Part shown: positions 16,369 to 25,443 of the stretch, piece after piece
Position numbering within the stretch: position 1 is the stretch's first letter
Layout of the letters: each line of letters starts with the position of its first letter
Assembly: GCA_001897835.1 (NCBI GenBank)
Contig: MKUN01000041.1
Span: 177,009 to 241,008 of the forward strand
From: Bacteroidetes bacterium 46-16
GTDB taxonomy: Bacteria; Bacteroidota; Bacteroidia; Chitinophagales; Chitinophagaceae
Length of the DNA: 64,000 nucleotides
Direction: 5' to 3'
Made by a program: the position numbers and the translations under genes
Notes under the pieces: generated by a model
Databases searched by the model: none
What the model was told of the DNA's origin: nothing
Seen by the model: the letters and a program-made list of their open reading frames with translations, nothing else

Positions 16369-17187
16369 TTAAACATGAGTTGCGAAAACGGAGGCATCGG
16401 TCGTTTCCAAGACCCTTTTTGAAAGACTGCTGCGAAAAATCCTTGAAAGACTACTTCTTCCATACGCGCCCATCACAACGAGGCTGTTGGCCGATTTTGA
16501 TTTAACGAATTCAATGAGCGATTCTTGCACCTTTCCGTGCAAAACGTTCACAGTAACATTGGGATAGCGCAAGGCCAAAAATCCTTTAATTTCGTCTTCA
16601 TAGGATGCCCCGATTTCGTCATCTATATTTACGTGTACCAAATACAACTGTTTATTCTTCCATTCTGGGAATAGGTAAGAGAACATCTTGATAGCATACA
16701 TACTTGAGGGGCTATTGTCATAAGCAAGAATTATATCTTCAGTTTGCTTCATATCAGAAGATGTAAGTATTACAGGGCAATGCGCATCAACGAGTATGTC
16801 AGATAAAAAGTACTGATAGAAATTTGCCTTGGAATCTGCCAATATGAAATCAAAGTAAATAGAATAATCAACTAAATCTTTAAGTGCCATTCTCCTTCTT
16901 TTATCAACTGTGTAAGATACTCCGGTAGTTTCGCAATCATTTTGAAACATGGTAACATTAGCATCAATCATTTTCTCATTTTCGGCGGCGATACTTTCAC
17001 CTGTGAAGATGTTTTCTGTGAGCGCAAGGTCATTCGGAAAAAAGTATCCCCCTTCTTTTCCATTATGATCCGCATTTAGAAAAATAGCATGAAGATGGGC
17101 ATTTGTTTCCTTCGCAAGATTTACGGCCCCATTAAGAACATAGGTTGACGTATAGATTCCATTTAGAACTACCAAAACTTTCTTCAT
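16369..17187 (-). CDS. universal stress protein (tandem Usp)
   Basis: 272 aa, about twice a single Usp domain. N-terminal copy begins KVLVVLNGIYTSTYVLNGAVNLA; the C-terminal copy begins DIILAYDNSPSSMYAIKMF and ends with the nucleotide-binding signature SLVVMGAYGRSSLSRIFRSSLSKRV (GxxGxSx-type loop). Cytoplasmic. It lies 49 bases after a phosphoesterase gene and 67 bases before the lipoprotein gene, inside the arsenic operon. Tandem Usp proteins are common in Bacteroidota stress operons. Role in arsenic stress is by association only. Confidence 0.85.
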   Translation of the reverse strand: MKKVLVVLNGIYTSTYVLNGAVNLAKETNAHLHAIFLNADHNGKEGGYFFPNDLALTENIFTGESIAAENEKMIDANVTMFQNDCETTGVSYTVDKRRRMALKDLVDYSIYFDFILADSKANFYQYFLSDILVDAHCPVILTSSDMKQTEDIILAYDNSPSSMYAIKMFSYLFPEWKNKQLYLVHVNIDDEIGASYEDEIKGFLALRYPNVTVNVLHGKVQESLIEFVKSKSANSLVVMGAYGRSSLSRIFRSSLSKRVLETTDASVFATHV

Positions 17188-17236
17188 CTTCTTTGAGCTT
17201 TATTGGTGAACTTATTAATCGACGTTAAGTATGTGG

Positions 17237-17974
17237 TTAAATTCCTTTGCGCAGCACATCCGCAAATTCCATCGGCAACATGCTGTTCTCAATTGCTCTC
17301 GCAGCCATTTCAATATCATATTCAAAACGGATAAAACTTACCCCAATACTATCTCTATCCAAAACTGAACTGCTTTCATTAAGCGTAAGCAAAACATAAC
17401 ATCCGCGTGGATCACCATCTTTAGGCTTGCCTACAGAACCGATGTTAACGATATGTTTGAACTGTCCGGTTGCTGTAGTCAAGATCCGGTGATAAGGCTT
17501 GTGGGAATGTCCTACAAACAGCATATCCGCGTTTGCTTCTTCCATCATCTCCAGTATATAATCTTTGTCTGTATCTACTAGTAAGTATTCATCAATACTA
17601 CGAGTGCTACCATGAGCGAATACAAGATTCAAAGGCGAACCATTCAGCTTATATTCCAACCTGATATGTGCTGGAAGTGTTTTCAAATAAGCTCTTCCTT
17701 CTACATCGATCAAATGGTAGGCATATTTCTTACCTGGTTCTTTTAGACTATCTGCGGTGGTCTTTAGCTTTTCAACTTTTTCATCGTGGTTTCCTTTCAG
17801 GGTAGCGATACCTCGTTTGCGGATCTCAGCTATAACTTCATTTGGCCAAACATTATAGCCAACAAGGTCGCCGAGACAATAAACTGCATCTGGCATACGG
17901 CGGTCCATATCCTGAAGCATCGATTCAAAAGCAGGTAGGTTGGCGTGGATGTCTGAAAAAAGTGCAATGGTCAT
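17237..17974 (-). CDS. calcineurin-like metallophosphoesterase
   Basis: 245 aa. All metal ligands of the YfcE-like family are visible: FSDIHANLP (DxH), YCLGDLVGY (GD), LKGNHDE (GNHD), LVFAHGS (H) and FVGHSHKP (GHxH). Start set to the ATG at 17974 (MTIALFSDIH); an upstream in-frame ATG at 18031 would add 19 residues inside the preceding gene and disrupt the family's N-terminus. The upstream paralogue ends 4 bases before this start. It is the second of two tandem copies. Substrate unknown. Confidence 0.85.
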   Translation of the reverse strand: MTIALFSDIHANLPAFESMLQDMDRRMPDAVYCLGDLVGYNVWPNEVIAEIRKRGIATLKGNHDEKVEKLKTTADSLKEPGKKYAYHLIDVEGRAYLKTLPAHIRLEYKLNGSPLNLVFAHGSTRSIDEYLLVDTDKDYILEMMEEANADMLFVGHSHKPYHRILTTATGQFKHIVNIGSVGKPKDGDPRGCYVLLTLNESSSVLDRDSIGVSFIRFEYDIEMAARAIENSMLPMEFADVLRKGI

Positions 17975-17978
17975 AATC

Positions 17979-18749
17979 CTATCCTTTACGTAACATTTCA
18001 GCGTATTCATTTGGCAACGGGCTGTCCTCAACAGCTTTTGCGGCCTTCTCTATATCATATTCAAAACGGACAAACTCAACCTGAACGCTGTCTTTGTCAT
18101 TCAATGAACTTCCTTCGTTAATCGTCAGGATCACATAACCACCTCTTGGATCTTTATCCTTGGGCTTCCCCACCGATCCGATATTAATTGCATGACGGAA
18201 ATGATCATTGCCTTCAGTTCCTGAATTTAACACACGATGGTATGGTTGATGCGTATGACCGAAGCACATGATATCAGCATTTGCCCCTTCCATAATACGA
18301 AGCATACTTTTCTCGTCCCGGTCTTCAAACAGGTATTCGTTTACCTTCCTTGGGCTGCCATGTACCAATAGTACATTAAATTTCTCCTCGTTCAACTGGT
18401 ACTCCAGCCTGATGTGTGCCGGTAGCGTACGCAGGTAATTACGTTGCTCATCTTTTACGATTTCGTTGGTGTAGGAAATCGATACTTTACCCATGGCCTT
18501 CTCTTCATCCGTTTTATAAGCACAACCACAATCATCGCTTGACCGTCCTATGCCCCAATCATAATTTCCGGCAATAGAAGGAATGCCACGCTTGCGGATT
18601 TCGTCTATCACTTCATTGGGCCAGATATTGTAACCGACAAGATCGCCAAGGCAATAAATGGCATCTGTGTTGCGAGTTTCTACATCTTTAAAAAATGCTT
18701 CCAGCGCAGGAAGATTGGCATGGATGTCTGAGAATAATGCGATTTTCAT
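17979..18749 (-). CDS. calcineurin-like metallophosphoesterase, GNYD variant
   Basis: 256 aa, paralogue of the next gene. Motifs: FSDIHANLPALEAF (DxH), YCLGDLVGY (GD), SIAGNYDWG, LLVHGSPR and CFGHTHQPYH (GHxH). The third motif reads GNYD rather than GNHD, so the His that normally helps catalysis is Tyr; the metal-binding Asn is kept. It also has an insert with a vicinal-type cysteine pair (DDCGCAY, residues about 75-81). Located 28 bases after the membrane-protein gene. May have changed specificity or depend on the paralogue. Confidence 0.8.
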   Translation of the reverse strand: MKIALFSDIHANLPALEAFFKDVETRNTDAIYCLGDLVGYNIWPNEVIDEIRKRGIPSIAGNYDWGIGRSSDDCGCAYKTDEEKAMGKVSISYTNEIVKDEQRNYLRTLPAHIRLEYQLNEEKFNVLLVHGSPRKVNEYLFEDRDEKSMLRIMEGANADIMCFGHTHQPYHRVLNSGTEGNDHFRHAINIGSVGKPKDKDPRGGYVILTINEGSSLNDKDSVQVEFVRFEYDIEKAAKAVEDSPLPNEYAEMLRKG

Positions 18750-18777
18750 TTTTAATAAGTTTAAGTATTAATGCAGA

Positions 18778-19347
18778 TTAGCAGCATTTTAGTTTTGCAG
18801 AAAGGCGGTTATAAATAAGTACTGGTTTAGGGAATAGCAATGCAAAATGTAGTAAGCCCATCAGAATGCCACCAGGTATCAATTGTTCCACAATGGTTTT
18901 AAATAAATGGAATTGCGGCACATTTTGGAAGTTATGAACCAACATTAGCCCATGAGGTTCCAGTCTTACTTTGATCACTATAAATACCGCAATGGAGGCG
19001 AAATGGAAACCATTCACCATCAGGTGAAGAATGTATTCCCAACGTGGCAACCCGCCCATAAATGTCCTGCTATCCTTCTCCATATAAGCATCTGCACCCA
19101 GAACAAGTATATCGATGACTATGACTGCCAAACCAATATAGAATGCTGTATCAGATGTACCGAGGTAAAGGAAATAGAGGATGATGGGGAATAGGATAGC
19201 CCGCACGGTATGCGAGATGTGTTCATTTCTGCTTTCTGTGTGCGCATATAATTTATAGCGCATCAAGTGCAGATACAACCCATCGAACATAGCCAGAAGG
19301 ACAAAAGCGGCTAAGAGAACTATTGCAGTGATGAATGCGATTTCCAT
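18778..19347 (-). CDS. multi-span membrane protein with CC tail
   Basis: 189 aa with about five membrane helices (AFITAIVLLAAFVLLAMF; AILFPIILYFLYLG; AFYIGLAVIVIDILVLG; HLMVNGFHFASIAVFIVI; GGILMGLLHFALLFP). Ends AKLKCC. Histidines are frequent (HLMRY, HISHT, HLMVNGFHF, HNF, HF), so metal binding is possible. No family name recognised. Sits between MerC-like and phosphoesterase genes in the arsenic operon (29 and 28 bases). Confidence 0.7.
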   Translation of the reverse strand: MEIAFITAIVLLAAFVLLAMFDGLYLHLMRYKLYAHTESRNEHISHTVRAILFPIILYFLYLGTSDTAFYIGLAVIVIDILVLGADAYMEKDSRTFMGGLPRWEYILHLMVNGFHFASIAVFIVIKVRLEPHGLMLVHNFQNVPQFHLFKTIVEQLIPGGILMGLLHFALLFPKPVLIYNRLSAKLKCC

Positions 19348-19376
19348 AATTTATTTTTTCGTGAGAATGATTCGTT

Positions 19377-19958
19377 TTAACAGCAATTTTCACCGTTTTG
19401 TATAGGAGGACATTTTACAGTACCGTAGCTGCAAAAAACACAGCAATCCCCGGCGATTGGCTTCAGTCTTATTTTACAACTTTCACATTCATAGAAATAC
19501 TGACAAGCATTAGTAGGCATCTCTTCTATTTTTTTATGATTACAGGAAGGACAGGTAATTGTTGAGTATAATTCCACTTTACTTTTGTTATGTAATTTGT
19601 TTCTGTAATAATTAATCGCAGCTGATATTAGTAATCCAAACATGCCGGTGTATAAATACACGGTCCAATTATCAGCCTCAATAAAATGGTAACTTACAAA
19701 TATCAATACAGCACTTGGAACTGCCACCAGTAGTGGGTAAAGGCATCGGTGTTTTAGATAAGAAAGGTATGTACCAACTAATGACAGAACAACCAACCCC
19801 TGAAAAATCCACATAGTCCATCCACCAAATAATTCAAAACTACCCAGTCCTAATGAAGCCAGTATGACACCAAATAAAGGGAAACAACATGGGGATGCAA
19901 TAGCTGTTATAAATAGCCCAAGGGTACTTATTTTGTCTATTTGTAATTTCATTTGCAC
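19377..19958 (-). CDS. MerC-like protein fused to GDCCVxC domain
   Basis: 193 aa. N-terminal half: four-helix MerC-like module with the metal-binding ASPCCFPLFG in the first helix (C24-C25). C-terminal half is a cytoplasmic cysteine-rich module: TCPSCNHKK, MPTNACQYFYECESCKIRLKP, GDCCVFCSYGTVKCPP, ending ENCC. This second part matches the GDCCVxC family, known in some bacteria as a selenoprotein; here both positions are cysteine codons and no in-frame TGA is present. Likely transports or buffers Hg/As-type thiophilic metals. Placed 37 bases after acr3. Confidence 0.85.
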   Translation of the reverse strand: MQMKLQIDKISTLGLFITAIASPCCFPLFGVILASLGLGSFELFGGWTMWIFQGLVVLSLVGTYLSYLKHRCLYPLLVAVPSAVLIFVSYHFIEADNWTVYLYTGMFGLLISAAINYYRNKLHNKSKVELYSTITCPSCNHKKIEEMPTNACQYFYECESCKIRLKPIAGDCCVFCSYGTVKCPPIQNGENCC

Positions 19959-19995
19959 TTATAGTTTAGTATCTTATCGAGCCTGCGAATGATCA

Positions 19996-21084
19996 TTATC
20001 CTCCAACTGGCTTAGGGATACTATTACCGTAATATTTTTTCCGCAGCCAGAATGCGAGGTTCACTAATGCAATCAGTGCAGGCACTTCCACCAATGGACC
20101 GATTACGCCTACAAACGCTTGTCCGCTGTTGATGCCAAATACACCTATCGCTACGGCTATCGCGAGTTCAAAATTGTTGCCTGCAGCGGTAAACGCGATA
20201 GATGCACTTTGCGAATAATCTGCCCCCATCTTCTTGCCCGCAAAGAAGCTCACCAGGAACATAATGGCAAAATAGATGACCAGCGGAATAGCGATACGCA
20301 CCACATCCATAGGAATTTGAACGATCAGCTCACCCTTTAAGCTGAACATTACGATGATGGTAAATAGCAAAGCAATCAAGGTAATCGGTGATATAAATGG
20401 TATGAACTTGTGTTGAAACCATTCTTCGCCTTTTAAGCGTATCAAAGCGTAACGACTAATGAAACCTGCCGCAAAAGGAAGTCCTAAGTAAATACCTACA
20501 CTCTTGGCAATTTCGCCTATAGTGATATTTACTTCAAGTCCTTTGATTCCAAATAACGGGGGTAACACTGTGATAAAAACATAAGCATAAACGCTGTACA
20601 GTAACACCTGGAAAATACTATTGAGTGCAATCAGGCCAGCAGCGTATTCACGGTTTCCCTCTGCCAGTTCGTTCCAAACCACCACCATTGCAATGCAACG
20701 GGCAAGTCCGATCAGGATCAGCCCGATCATGTATTCAGGATAGCCGTTCAGAAACGTGATTGCCAGTACGAACATTAAGATCGGACCTATGACCCAATTA
20801 AGGACCAGAGAGGTGCCAAGCACCTTTGTATTCTTAAATACCTCACCCATTTTTTCATAGCGGACTTTAGCCAGTGGTGGATACATCATCAAAATCAACC
20901 CGATTGCTAAAGGGATATTAGTGGTACCACTGGAAAAGGAATTGATTAAAGCGGATGAGCTGGGTACAAAGTATCCTATACTAACACCAATCGCCATAGC
21001 GAGGAATATCCATAGGGTGAGATAGCGATCGAGAAAACTTAGTTTCTTCCGTTCATGCGCCGGCGCGCAGTTATTAGCAGGCAT
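19996..21084 (-). CDS. acr3: Acr3-family arsenite efflux transporter
   Basis: 362 aa, ten predicted membrane helices, normal family length. Key Acr3 segments are present: [20 protein letters not shown] with the conserved transport Cys, and the [16 protein letters not shown] helix with Asn/Glu. Pumps As(OH)3 or arsenite out through the inner membrane using the proton motive force. It lies 9 bases after arsC, so arsenate reduction and arsenite export are translated together. Confidence 0.95.
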   Translation of the reverse strand: MPANNCAPAHERKKLSFLDRYLTLWIFLAMAIGVSIGYFVPSSSALINSFSSGTTNIPLAIGLILMMYPPLAKVRYEKMGEVFKNTKVLGTSLVLNWVIGPILMFVLAITFLNGYPEYMIGLILIGLARCIAMVVVWNELAEGNREYAAGLIALNSIFQVLLYSVYAYVFITVLPPLFGIKGLEVNITIGEIAKSVGIYLGLPFAAGFISRYALIRLKGEEWFQHKFIPFISPITLIALLFTIIVMFSLKGELIVQIPMDVVRIAIPLVIYFAIMFLVSFFAGKKMGADYSQSASIAFTAAGNNFELAIAVAIGVFGINSGQAFVGVIGPLVEVPALIALVNLAFWLRKKYYGNSIPKPVGG

Positions 21085-21093
21085 TATTTGATT

Positions 21094-21510
21094 TTAATTT
21101 AAGTGGTCGGTTACGAAATTTTGAGCATAATCTTTTACTAATTGCCGAACGGATCTAAAGGCGTCCATTACTTCTTCATCGGTACCGGTTGCTTTTGCCG
21201 GATCAGGAAAATTTTCATGAAACTTTTGTGCTTTGGTCGGGAAGAACGGACAACGTTCTTTTGCGTTGTCACATACAGTAATTACAAAGTCAAAGTCTAT
21301 TCCGTAGTATTCTGTAATGTTATTTGAGGTATGGCCGGAGATATCAATACCATCTTCTGCCATTACTTCAATTGCTTTAGGGTTTACGCCATGCGTTTCC
21401 ACGCCCGCGCTATATACTTCCGCTTTATTACCTGCGAAGTGCCTGATATATCCTTCTGCAATCTGGCTCCGACAGCTATTGCCGGTGCAGAGTACTAATA
21501 CTTTTTTCAT
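21094..21510 (-). CDS. arsC: arsenate reductase, LMW-phosphatase type
   Basis: 138 aa. P-loop C8-TGNSC-R14 (CX5R) at the N-terminus, VITVCDNAKERCPFFP with the second and third redox cysteines, and FPDPAKA with the general-acid Asp. This is the thioredoxin-coupled ArsC class. Reduces arsenate to arsenite for Acr3 export. 16 bases after the DUF6428 gene. Confidence 0.95.
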   Translation of the reverse strand: MKKVLVLCTGNSCRSQIAEGYIRHFAGNKAEVYSAGVETHGVNPKAIEVMAEDGIDISGHTSNNITEYYGIDFDFVITVCDNAKERCPFFPTKAQKFHENFPDPAKATGTDEEVMDAFRSVRQLVKDYAQNFVTDHLN

Positions 21511-21526
21511 GCTTTATACTATTAGA

Positions 21527-22000
21527 TTAGCAGCAGCCGCCACCAGGAGTGCAACAGGATGAGGAAGATGAATTTGCTAATTCGGTCAGAGGTTGCTTCG
21601 CCTTATCAGGAATTCCGCACGCATCTTGCGCCAAGCAAGCTGTTTGCTTAGGGGTTAGCACAAAATCATTCCCGTCAAATTCAAGCCCAAACTTACCAAT
21701 CGTATTTTGCTGGTATTCTACTTCTATGGCTAAATCTTCATCACCTAAAATCTTGCTTGAAAGGTCAATGATGTGCAGGAACTTTTGAGGAGCAAGCTTG
21801 TGATCATAGTCTCCTGCTTCCCATAGCTGGAAGTTGGCAACCGTTTCTTTGCGTTCAGTACCACCGCAATCAATAAAATGTTTAGTGACCAACCCGACTT
21901 CAGTTACATGGAAGTGAGCAGGCAAGTAAGAGCCGTCAGGCATTCTGAAGTTGATAGCCGTTACTTGATTCAGGTTTTGTTTCAGTTCTGAGATATTCAT
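21527..22000 (-). CDS. DUF6428 family protein, Cys-rich tail
   Basis: 157 aa, cytoplasmic. The body (MPDGSYLPAHFHVTEVGLV, ETVANFQLWEAGDYDHKL, LAIEVEYQQNTIGKFGLEF) matches the DUF6428 proteins usually found between arsR and arsC in Bacteroidota. After residue 140 comes a Ser/Cys tail, SSSSSCCTPGGGCC. The HFH and Cys groups suggest metal binding; a role as arsenic chaperone is inference. Ends 16 bases before arsC. Confidence 0.8.
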   Translation of the reverse strand: MNISELKQNLNQVTAINFRMPDGSYLPAHFHVTEVGLVTKHFIDCGGTERKETVANFQLWEAGDYDHKLAPQKFLHIIDLSSKILGDEDLAIEVEYQQNTIGKFGLEFDGNDFVLTPKQTACLAQDACGIPDKAKQPLTELANSSSSSCCTPGGGCC

Positions 22001-22074
22001 TTTGATGTTTTTTTAAATCAGTTATTCTTTGTTTGTATTATTGCAATTTGGCGATTGATTTATGGAATTTTTTT

Positions 22075-22401
22075 TTAACAGCAGTTATTAGGGCTGTATG
22101 ATGAAAAGAAGGTAGCCATGTTATGTTGCAGAATTTTCCAGGCCGTCGGCTCAATACAATAACATACTGTTACACCTTCTATTGTACCTTGAATAATGCC
22201 AGCATTTTTTAATTCTTTTAAATGCTGAGAAATTGTAGCCTGAGCTAACCCCAACTCATCTACCAGCTGCCCACAGATACAGGCATTTGCTTTTATGATC
22301 TGTTGTAAGATTGCTATGCGTGCCGGATGAGCTAATGCTTTAAGCATAGTGGCCAATCTGTTCTGCTCTTCTGTGAAGATTTCCGTTTTAGTAAGTCCCA
22401 T
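22075..22401 (-). CDS. arsR: ArsR-family arsenic repressor
   Basis: 108 aa. Winged HTH with ALAHPARIAILQQI, the metal-sensing NACICGQLVDELGLAQ segment (Cys-x-Cys at the head of the recognition region), recognition helix ATISQHLKELK, wing TVCYCIEP, and C-terminal NNCC. First gene of the 12-gene operon, 74 bases before DUF6428. Its promoter overlaps a CAATATTAC operator half (22412-22424). Expected to dissociate from DNA on binding As(III). Confidence 0.95.
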   Translation of the reverse strand: MGLTKTEIFTEEQNRLATMLKALAHPARIAILQQIIKANACICGQLVDELGLAQATISQHLKELKNAGIIQGTIEGVTVCYCIEPTAWKILQHNMATFFSSYSPNNCC

Positions 22402-22406
22402 AATAT

Positions 22407-22443
22407 AATTGCAATATTACGATTGGTATTTTTTACAACCAAA
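22407..22443 (-). promoter_or_regulatory. ars operon promoter with ArsR operator
   Basis: Read on the minus strand: TTTG (22443-22440), 20 bases, then TAATATTG (22419-22412), close to TAnnTTTG with one mismatch. The -7 box sits inside AATTGCAATATTACGATT, a partial copy of the CAATATTG operator. Repressor binding would block the promoter. Confidence 0.7.
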
Positions 22444-22575
22444 TATTTTTTAAAGCGGGTCGTTAAATTAAGGCTAAAGGAGTCTGATTCATGTTGATCT
22501 ATTTACACCAATCGTGCTGGATAGTACCCCAACTGCTGATGTGCTTACAAAGTTAATAATTTGGTAACAATAACT

Positions 22576-22608
22576 CAATATTGCAATATTGCGATATTGC
22601 TATCTTTG
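22576..22608 (+). promoter_or_regulatory. TonB-receptor promoter overlapped by triple ArsR box
   Basis: CAATATTG-CAATATTG-CGATATTG (22576-22599) is three tandem palindromic octamers. The -33 TTG (22581-22583) is inside the first; 17 bases later comes TATCTTTG (22601-22608), a perfect -7 box. The expected transcript starts about 12 bases before the GTG at 22625. Confidence 0.8.
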
Positions 22609-22624
22609 CAAAAATTATTGAAAC

Positions 22625-25405
22625 GTGATACAAAAGCTAACACTCACCATTATTACCCTGCTCGCTTCAACATTTTTAGCATTCGCACAAAACGGTACAA
22701 TTGAGGGTATCGTTAAGGATGGAAAGAATGGGGAAACTTTAATAGGTGCGACTGTCGCACTTACAGGAACTCAGACATTCAGCACCATTACAAATGTAGA
22801 TGGCGACTTCTCCATTTCTGCTGCCCCAGGCAACTATTCGCTGAAAATCCAATACCTCGGCTACAAGGTAAAAGTAATTGAAGATATAGTGATTATCTCG
22901 GGCGTAAAAACACCTGTTAATGTAACTCTGGAGACGGACAATGACAAAACATTAGGCGAGGTGGTTATTCGCTCGTCCATAAAAAAAGAAACAATAAATT
23001 CTCTGATAGCTTTCCAAAAAAACACCAATACCGTTGCCCAGGTCATTTCAGCAGAAGCTATTAGCAGATCACCTGACAAGAACACGGGAGAAGCATTAAA
23101 AAGAATTTCTTCAGCTTCGTTAGTTGACGGAAAATACCTTGTTGTAAGAGGATTGGGCGACCGATATAATCAGGCAATGCTGAATGGGGCTTTATTATCC
23201 AGTACTGAAGCAGACAGGAAAACATTCTCCTTTGATTTATTCCCCGCTGGTATGATTGATAATATAATTGTCAATAAGGCTGCTACACCAGATATGCCTG
23301 GGGAATTTGCGGGTGGTCTTATTCAGATCAATACAAAGGATATTCCATCAGACAATTTCTTCAACATTCAGTTAGGAACTGGTTCTAATTCTCAGACAAT
23401 CGGAAAAGACTTCTATACCAGTAAAGGAGGAAAATTAGATTGGTTAGGTTTAGACGATGGAACTAGGGCATTGCCATCGACATACCCTTCAAGAGCAGGC
23501 ATGTCAAAATTAAGTGCAACAGACCGCTATGCATTGGCTAAAGAATTTAGCAATAACTGGTCTTATGATAAGAAATCAGCACCACTGAATGCTAATGTTC
23601 AAGCTTCAGGTGGTTTTAACACACGTTTATTTAATAAACGTTTTGGGAGTGTCCTAGCACTGAATTATAATAAGCAAAATGCTAAGACGGAATATACTCG
23701 TGCTTTATATGCTCAGTCGGGAACCGTCCAGAAAATTTTAGATTATAAAGAAGAAGGTTATTCTGAAAATGTATTGTGGGGTGCATTGGCCAATTTTACA
23801 ATGGAATTGGATGGTAATAATAAAATTTCATTCAAGAATATTTTCAATGTAAACAGTGACGATAATACATTACTAAGAACAGGTAGGAATAATGACTACG
23901 GTGCAGATATAAAGGCGTATCAGCTCGCTTTTAAGTCCACTAAATTTCTTACCAGTCAATTAATCGGTAGTCATTTTTTGCCAAAGGCAAAAGTGAAAGT
24001 GAATTGGACGGCTGGTTATGTCAGCTTAAACGAATCTGTGCCTGATCTGCGCAGAATGGAATATAGAAGAACAGATGGTGATCCGGCATATTCGGCTAGT
24101 GTGCAGACATTATTGCCAGCATTAAGTTATGCAAGCAGATTCTACTCAGAACTTAGAGATAATATTTTCATGGGTAATATTGATTTCTCCAGGCCATTTG
24201 AACTGTGGGGGAATAGCCACACAATTAAGGCTGGCTACATGGTTCAAAATAAGGACCGAACGTTTACATCCCGTCCTATTGGAATGGTTGATGGTAATAA
24301 CGATCTCCTCAAACTGCCCAATGATCAAATTTTTGCACCTGAAAATATTGGGCTTGGTAAGTTCAATATAAACGAATTAACTGACAAAGATTATGATTAC
24401 ACAGCGGGAAGTTTCTTGAATGCAGGATACCTAATGTTAAATAATTCTATCGGTAGCAGAATTAAATTGGTATGGGGTTTGCGATACGAAAATTACAATC
24501 AAAAAGTAGATGGTTTTAGAAGTAACAGGCCAACAAGCATCGATAATACCGTAGGTGATTTTCTTCCATCTCTAAACCTCACTTATAAATTGAATGAAAA
24601 AACCAATCTGAGGGTAAGTGCTTCGCAGACGGTGATTCGTCCGGAGTTCAGGGAACTTTCACCTTTCGCATTTTATGATTTTGAGTTGTTAGGTGCTGTT
24701 CGCGGTAACCCTGACTTGAAAAGAACGAAAATCACGAATCTGGATGTACGCTATGAACTATATCCACGAGCCGGAGAGTTAATTACGTTTGGTGCATTTT
24801 ACAAGCATTTTACAAATACAATTGAGCAATTCTACAATGAAACGGGTGTTGCCACAAGCTCTTACACTTTTGGGAATGCACCTTCAGCGACAGGTTATGG
24901 AGTGGAATTAGAAGTACGTAAAAAGCTAGACTTCATTTTACCCCTGCTGAGTCCTTTGACTTTTTTTGCTAATGGTTCCTACATCTATAATAAGGTAAAT
25001 TTTGATATTGTTGATCTCAACGGTAATGAGGTGAAAGCAGATCGCCCCATGCAGGGACAATCACCTTATGTACTTAATGCAGGCATTCAGTTTGATGCAG
25101 AGAAAACAGGGACAAGTGCAACTGCCTTATTCAATGTTATCGGTCGTAGGATTTTCGTCGTAGGTAACAATCAAAATCCGAATATATGGGAAGCCCCACG
25201 TCCAACTCTTGATTTTCAGGTGGCACAGAAACTTCTAAAAACCAGAGCTGAAATCAAAATGAATATATCAAATATTCTCAACCAAAAGGCAAATTTCTAC
25301 CAAGATAAAAATGACAATGGAAAGTATGATGCTTCCTCAGATTTCCTCAGAATTTCCAAACTATCTGGCTTTGGAATGTCGCTCTCTTTTGCTTACAAAT
25401 TTTAA
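22625..25405 (+). CDS. TonB-dependent receptor under ArsR box
   Basis: 926 aa, GTG start (no ATG in frame upstream; transcript starts just before). Signal peptide LTIITLLASTFLAFAQ; residues about 25-105 carboxypeptidase-regulatory-like beta domain (GTIEGIVKDGKNGETLIGATV); plug around 130-250 (LVVRGLGDRYNQAMLNGALL, DMPGEFAGGLIQINTKD); then a C-terminal barrel ending in the aromatic FAYKF. Imports a ligand through the outer membrane with TonB energy. Placed divergently from the ars operon with the same operator in its promoter, and 38 bases before the lipoprotein gene. Ligand unknown; phosphate or a metal complex is plausible. Confidence 0.9.
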   Translation: MIQKLTLTIITLLASTFLAFAQNGTIEGIVKDGKNGETLIGATVALTGTQTFSTITNVDGDFSISAAPGNYSLKIQYLGYKVKVIEDIVIISGVKTPVNVTLETDNDKTLGEVVIRSSIKKETINSLIAFQKNTNTVAQVISAEAISRSPDKNTGEALKRISSASLVDGKYLVVRGLGDRYNQAMLNGALLSSTEADRKTFSFDLFPAGMIDNIIVNKAATPDMPGEFAGGLIQINTKDIPSDNFFNIQLGTGSNSQTIGKDFYTSKGGKLDWLGLDDGTRALPSTYPSRAGMSKLSATDRYALAKEFSNNWSYDKKSAPLNANVQASGGFNTRLFNKRFGSVLALNYNKQNAKTEYTRALYAQSGTVQKILDYKEEGYSENVLWGALANFTMELDGNNKISFKNIFNVNSDDNTLLRTGRNNDYGADIKAYQLAFKSTKFLTSQLIGSHFLPKAKVKVNWTAGYVSLNESVPDLRRMEYRRTDGDPAYSASVQTLLPALSYASRFYSELRDNIFMGNIDFSRPFELWGNSHTIKAGYMVQNKDRTFTSRPIGMVDGNNDLLKLPNDQIFAPENIGLGKFNINELTDKDYDYTAGSFLNAGYLMLNNSIGSRIKLVWGLRYENYNQKVDGFRSNRPTSIDNTVGDFLPSLNLTYKLNEKTNLRVSASQTVIRPEFRELSPFAFYDFELLGAVRGNPDLKRTKITNLDVRYELYPRAGELITFGAFYKHFTNTIEQFYNETGVATSSYTFGNAPSATGYGVELEVRKKLDFILPLLSPLTFFANGSYIYNKVNFDIVDLNGNEVKADRPMQGQSPYVLNAGIQFDAEKTGTSATALFNVIGRRIFVVGNNQNPNIWEAPRPTLDFQVAQKLLKTRAEIKMNISNILNQKANFYQDKNDNGKYDASSDFLRISKLSGFGMSLSFAYKF

Positions 25406-25443
25406 TAATAAAGTATTTAACTAAACAATCTAAAATAGAAAAA

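Noticed and set aside
19377-19958. Selenocysteine in the GDCCVxC protein
   Set aside because: Both positions are ordinary Cys codons and no in-frame TGA occurs.
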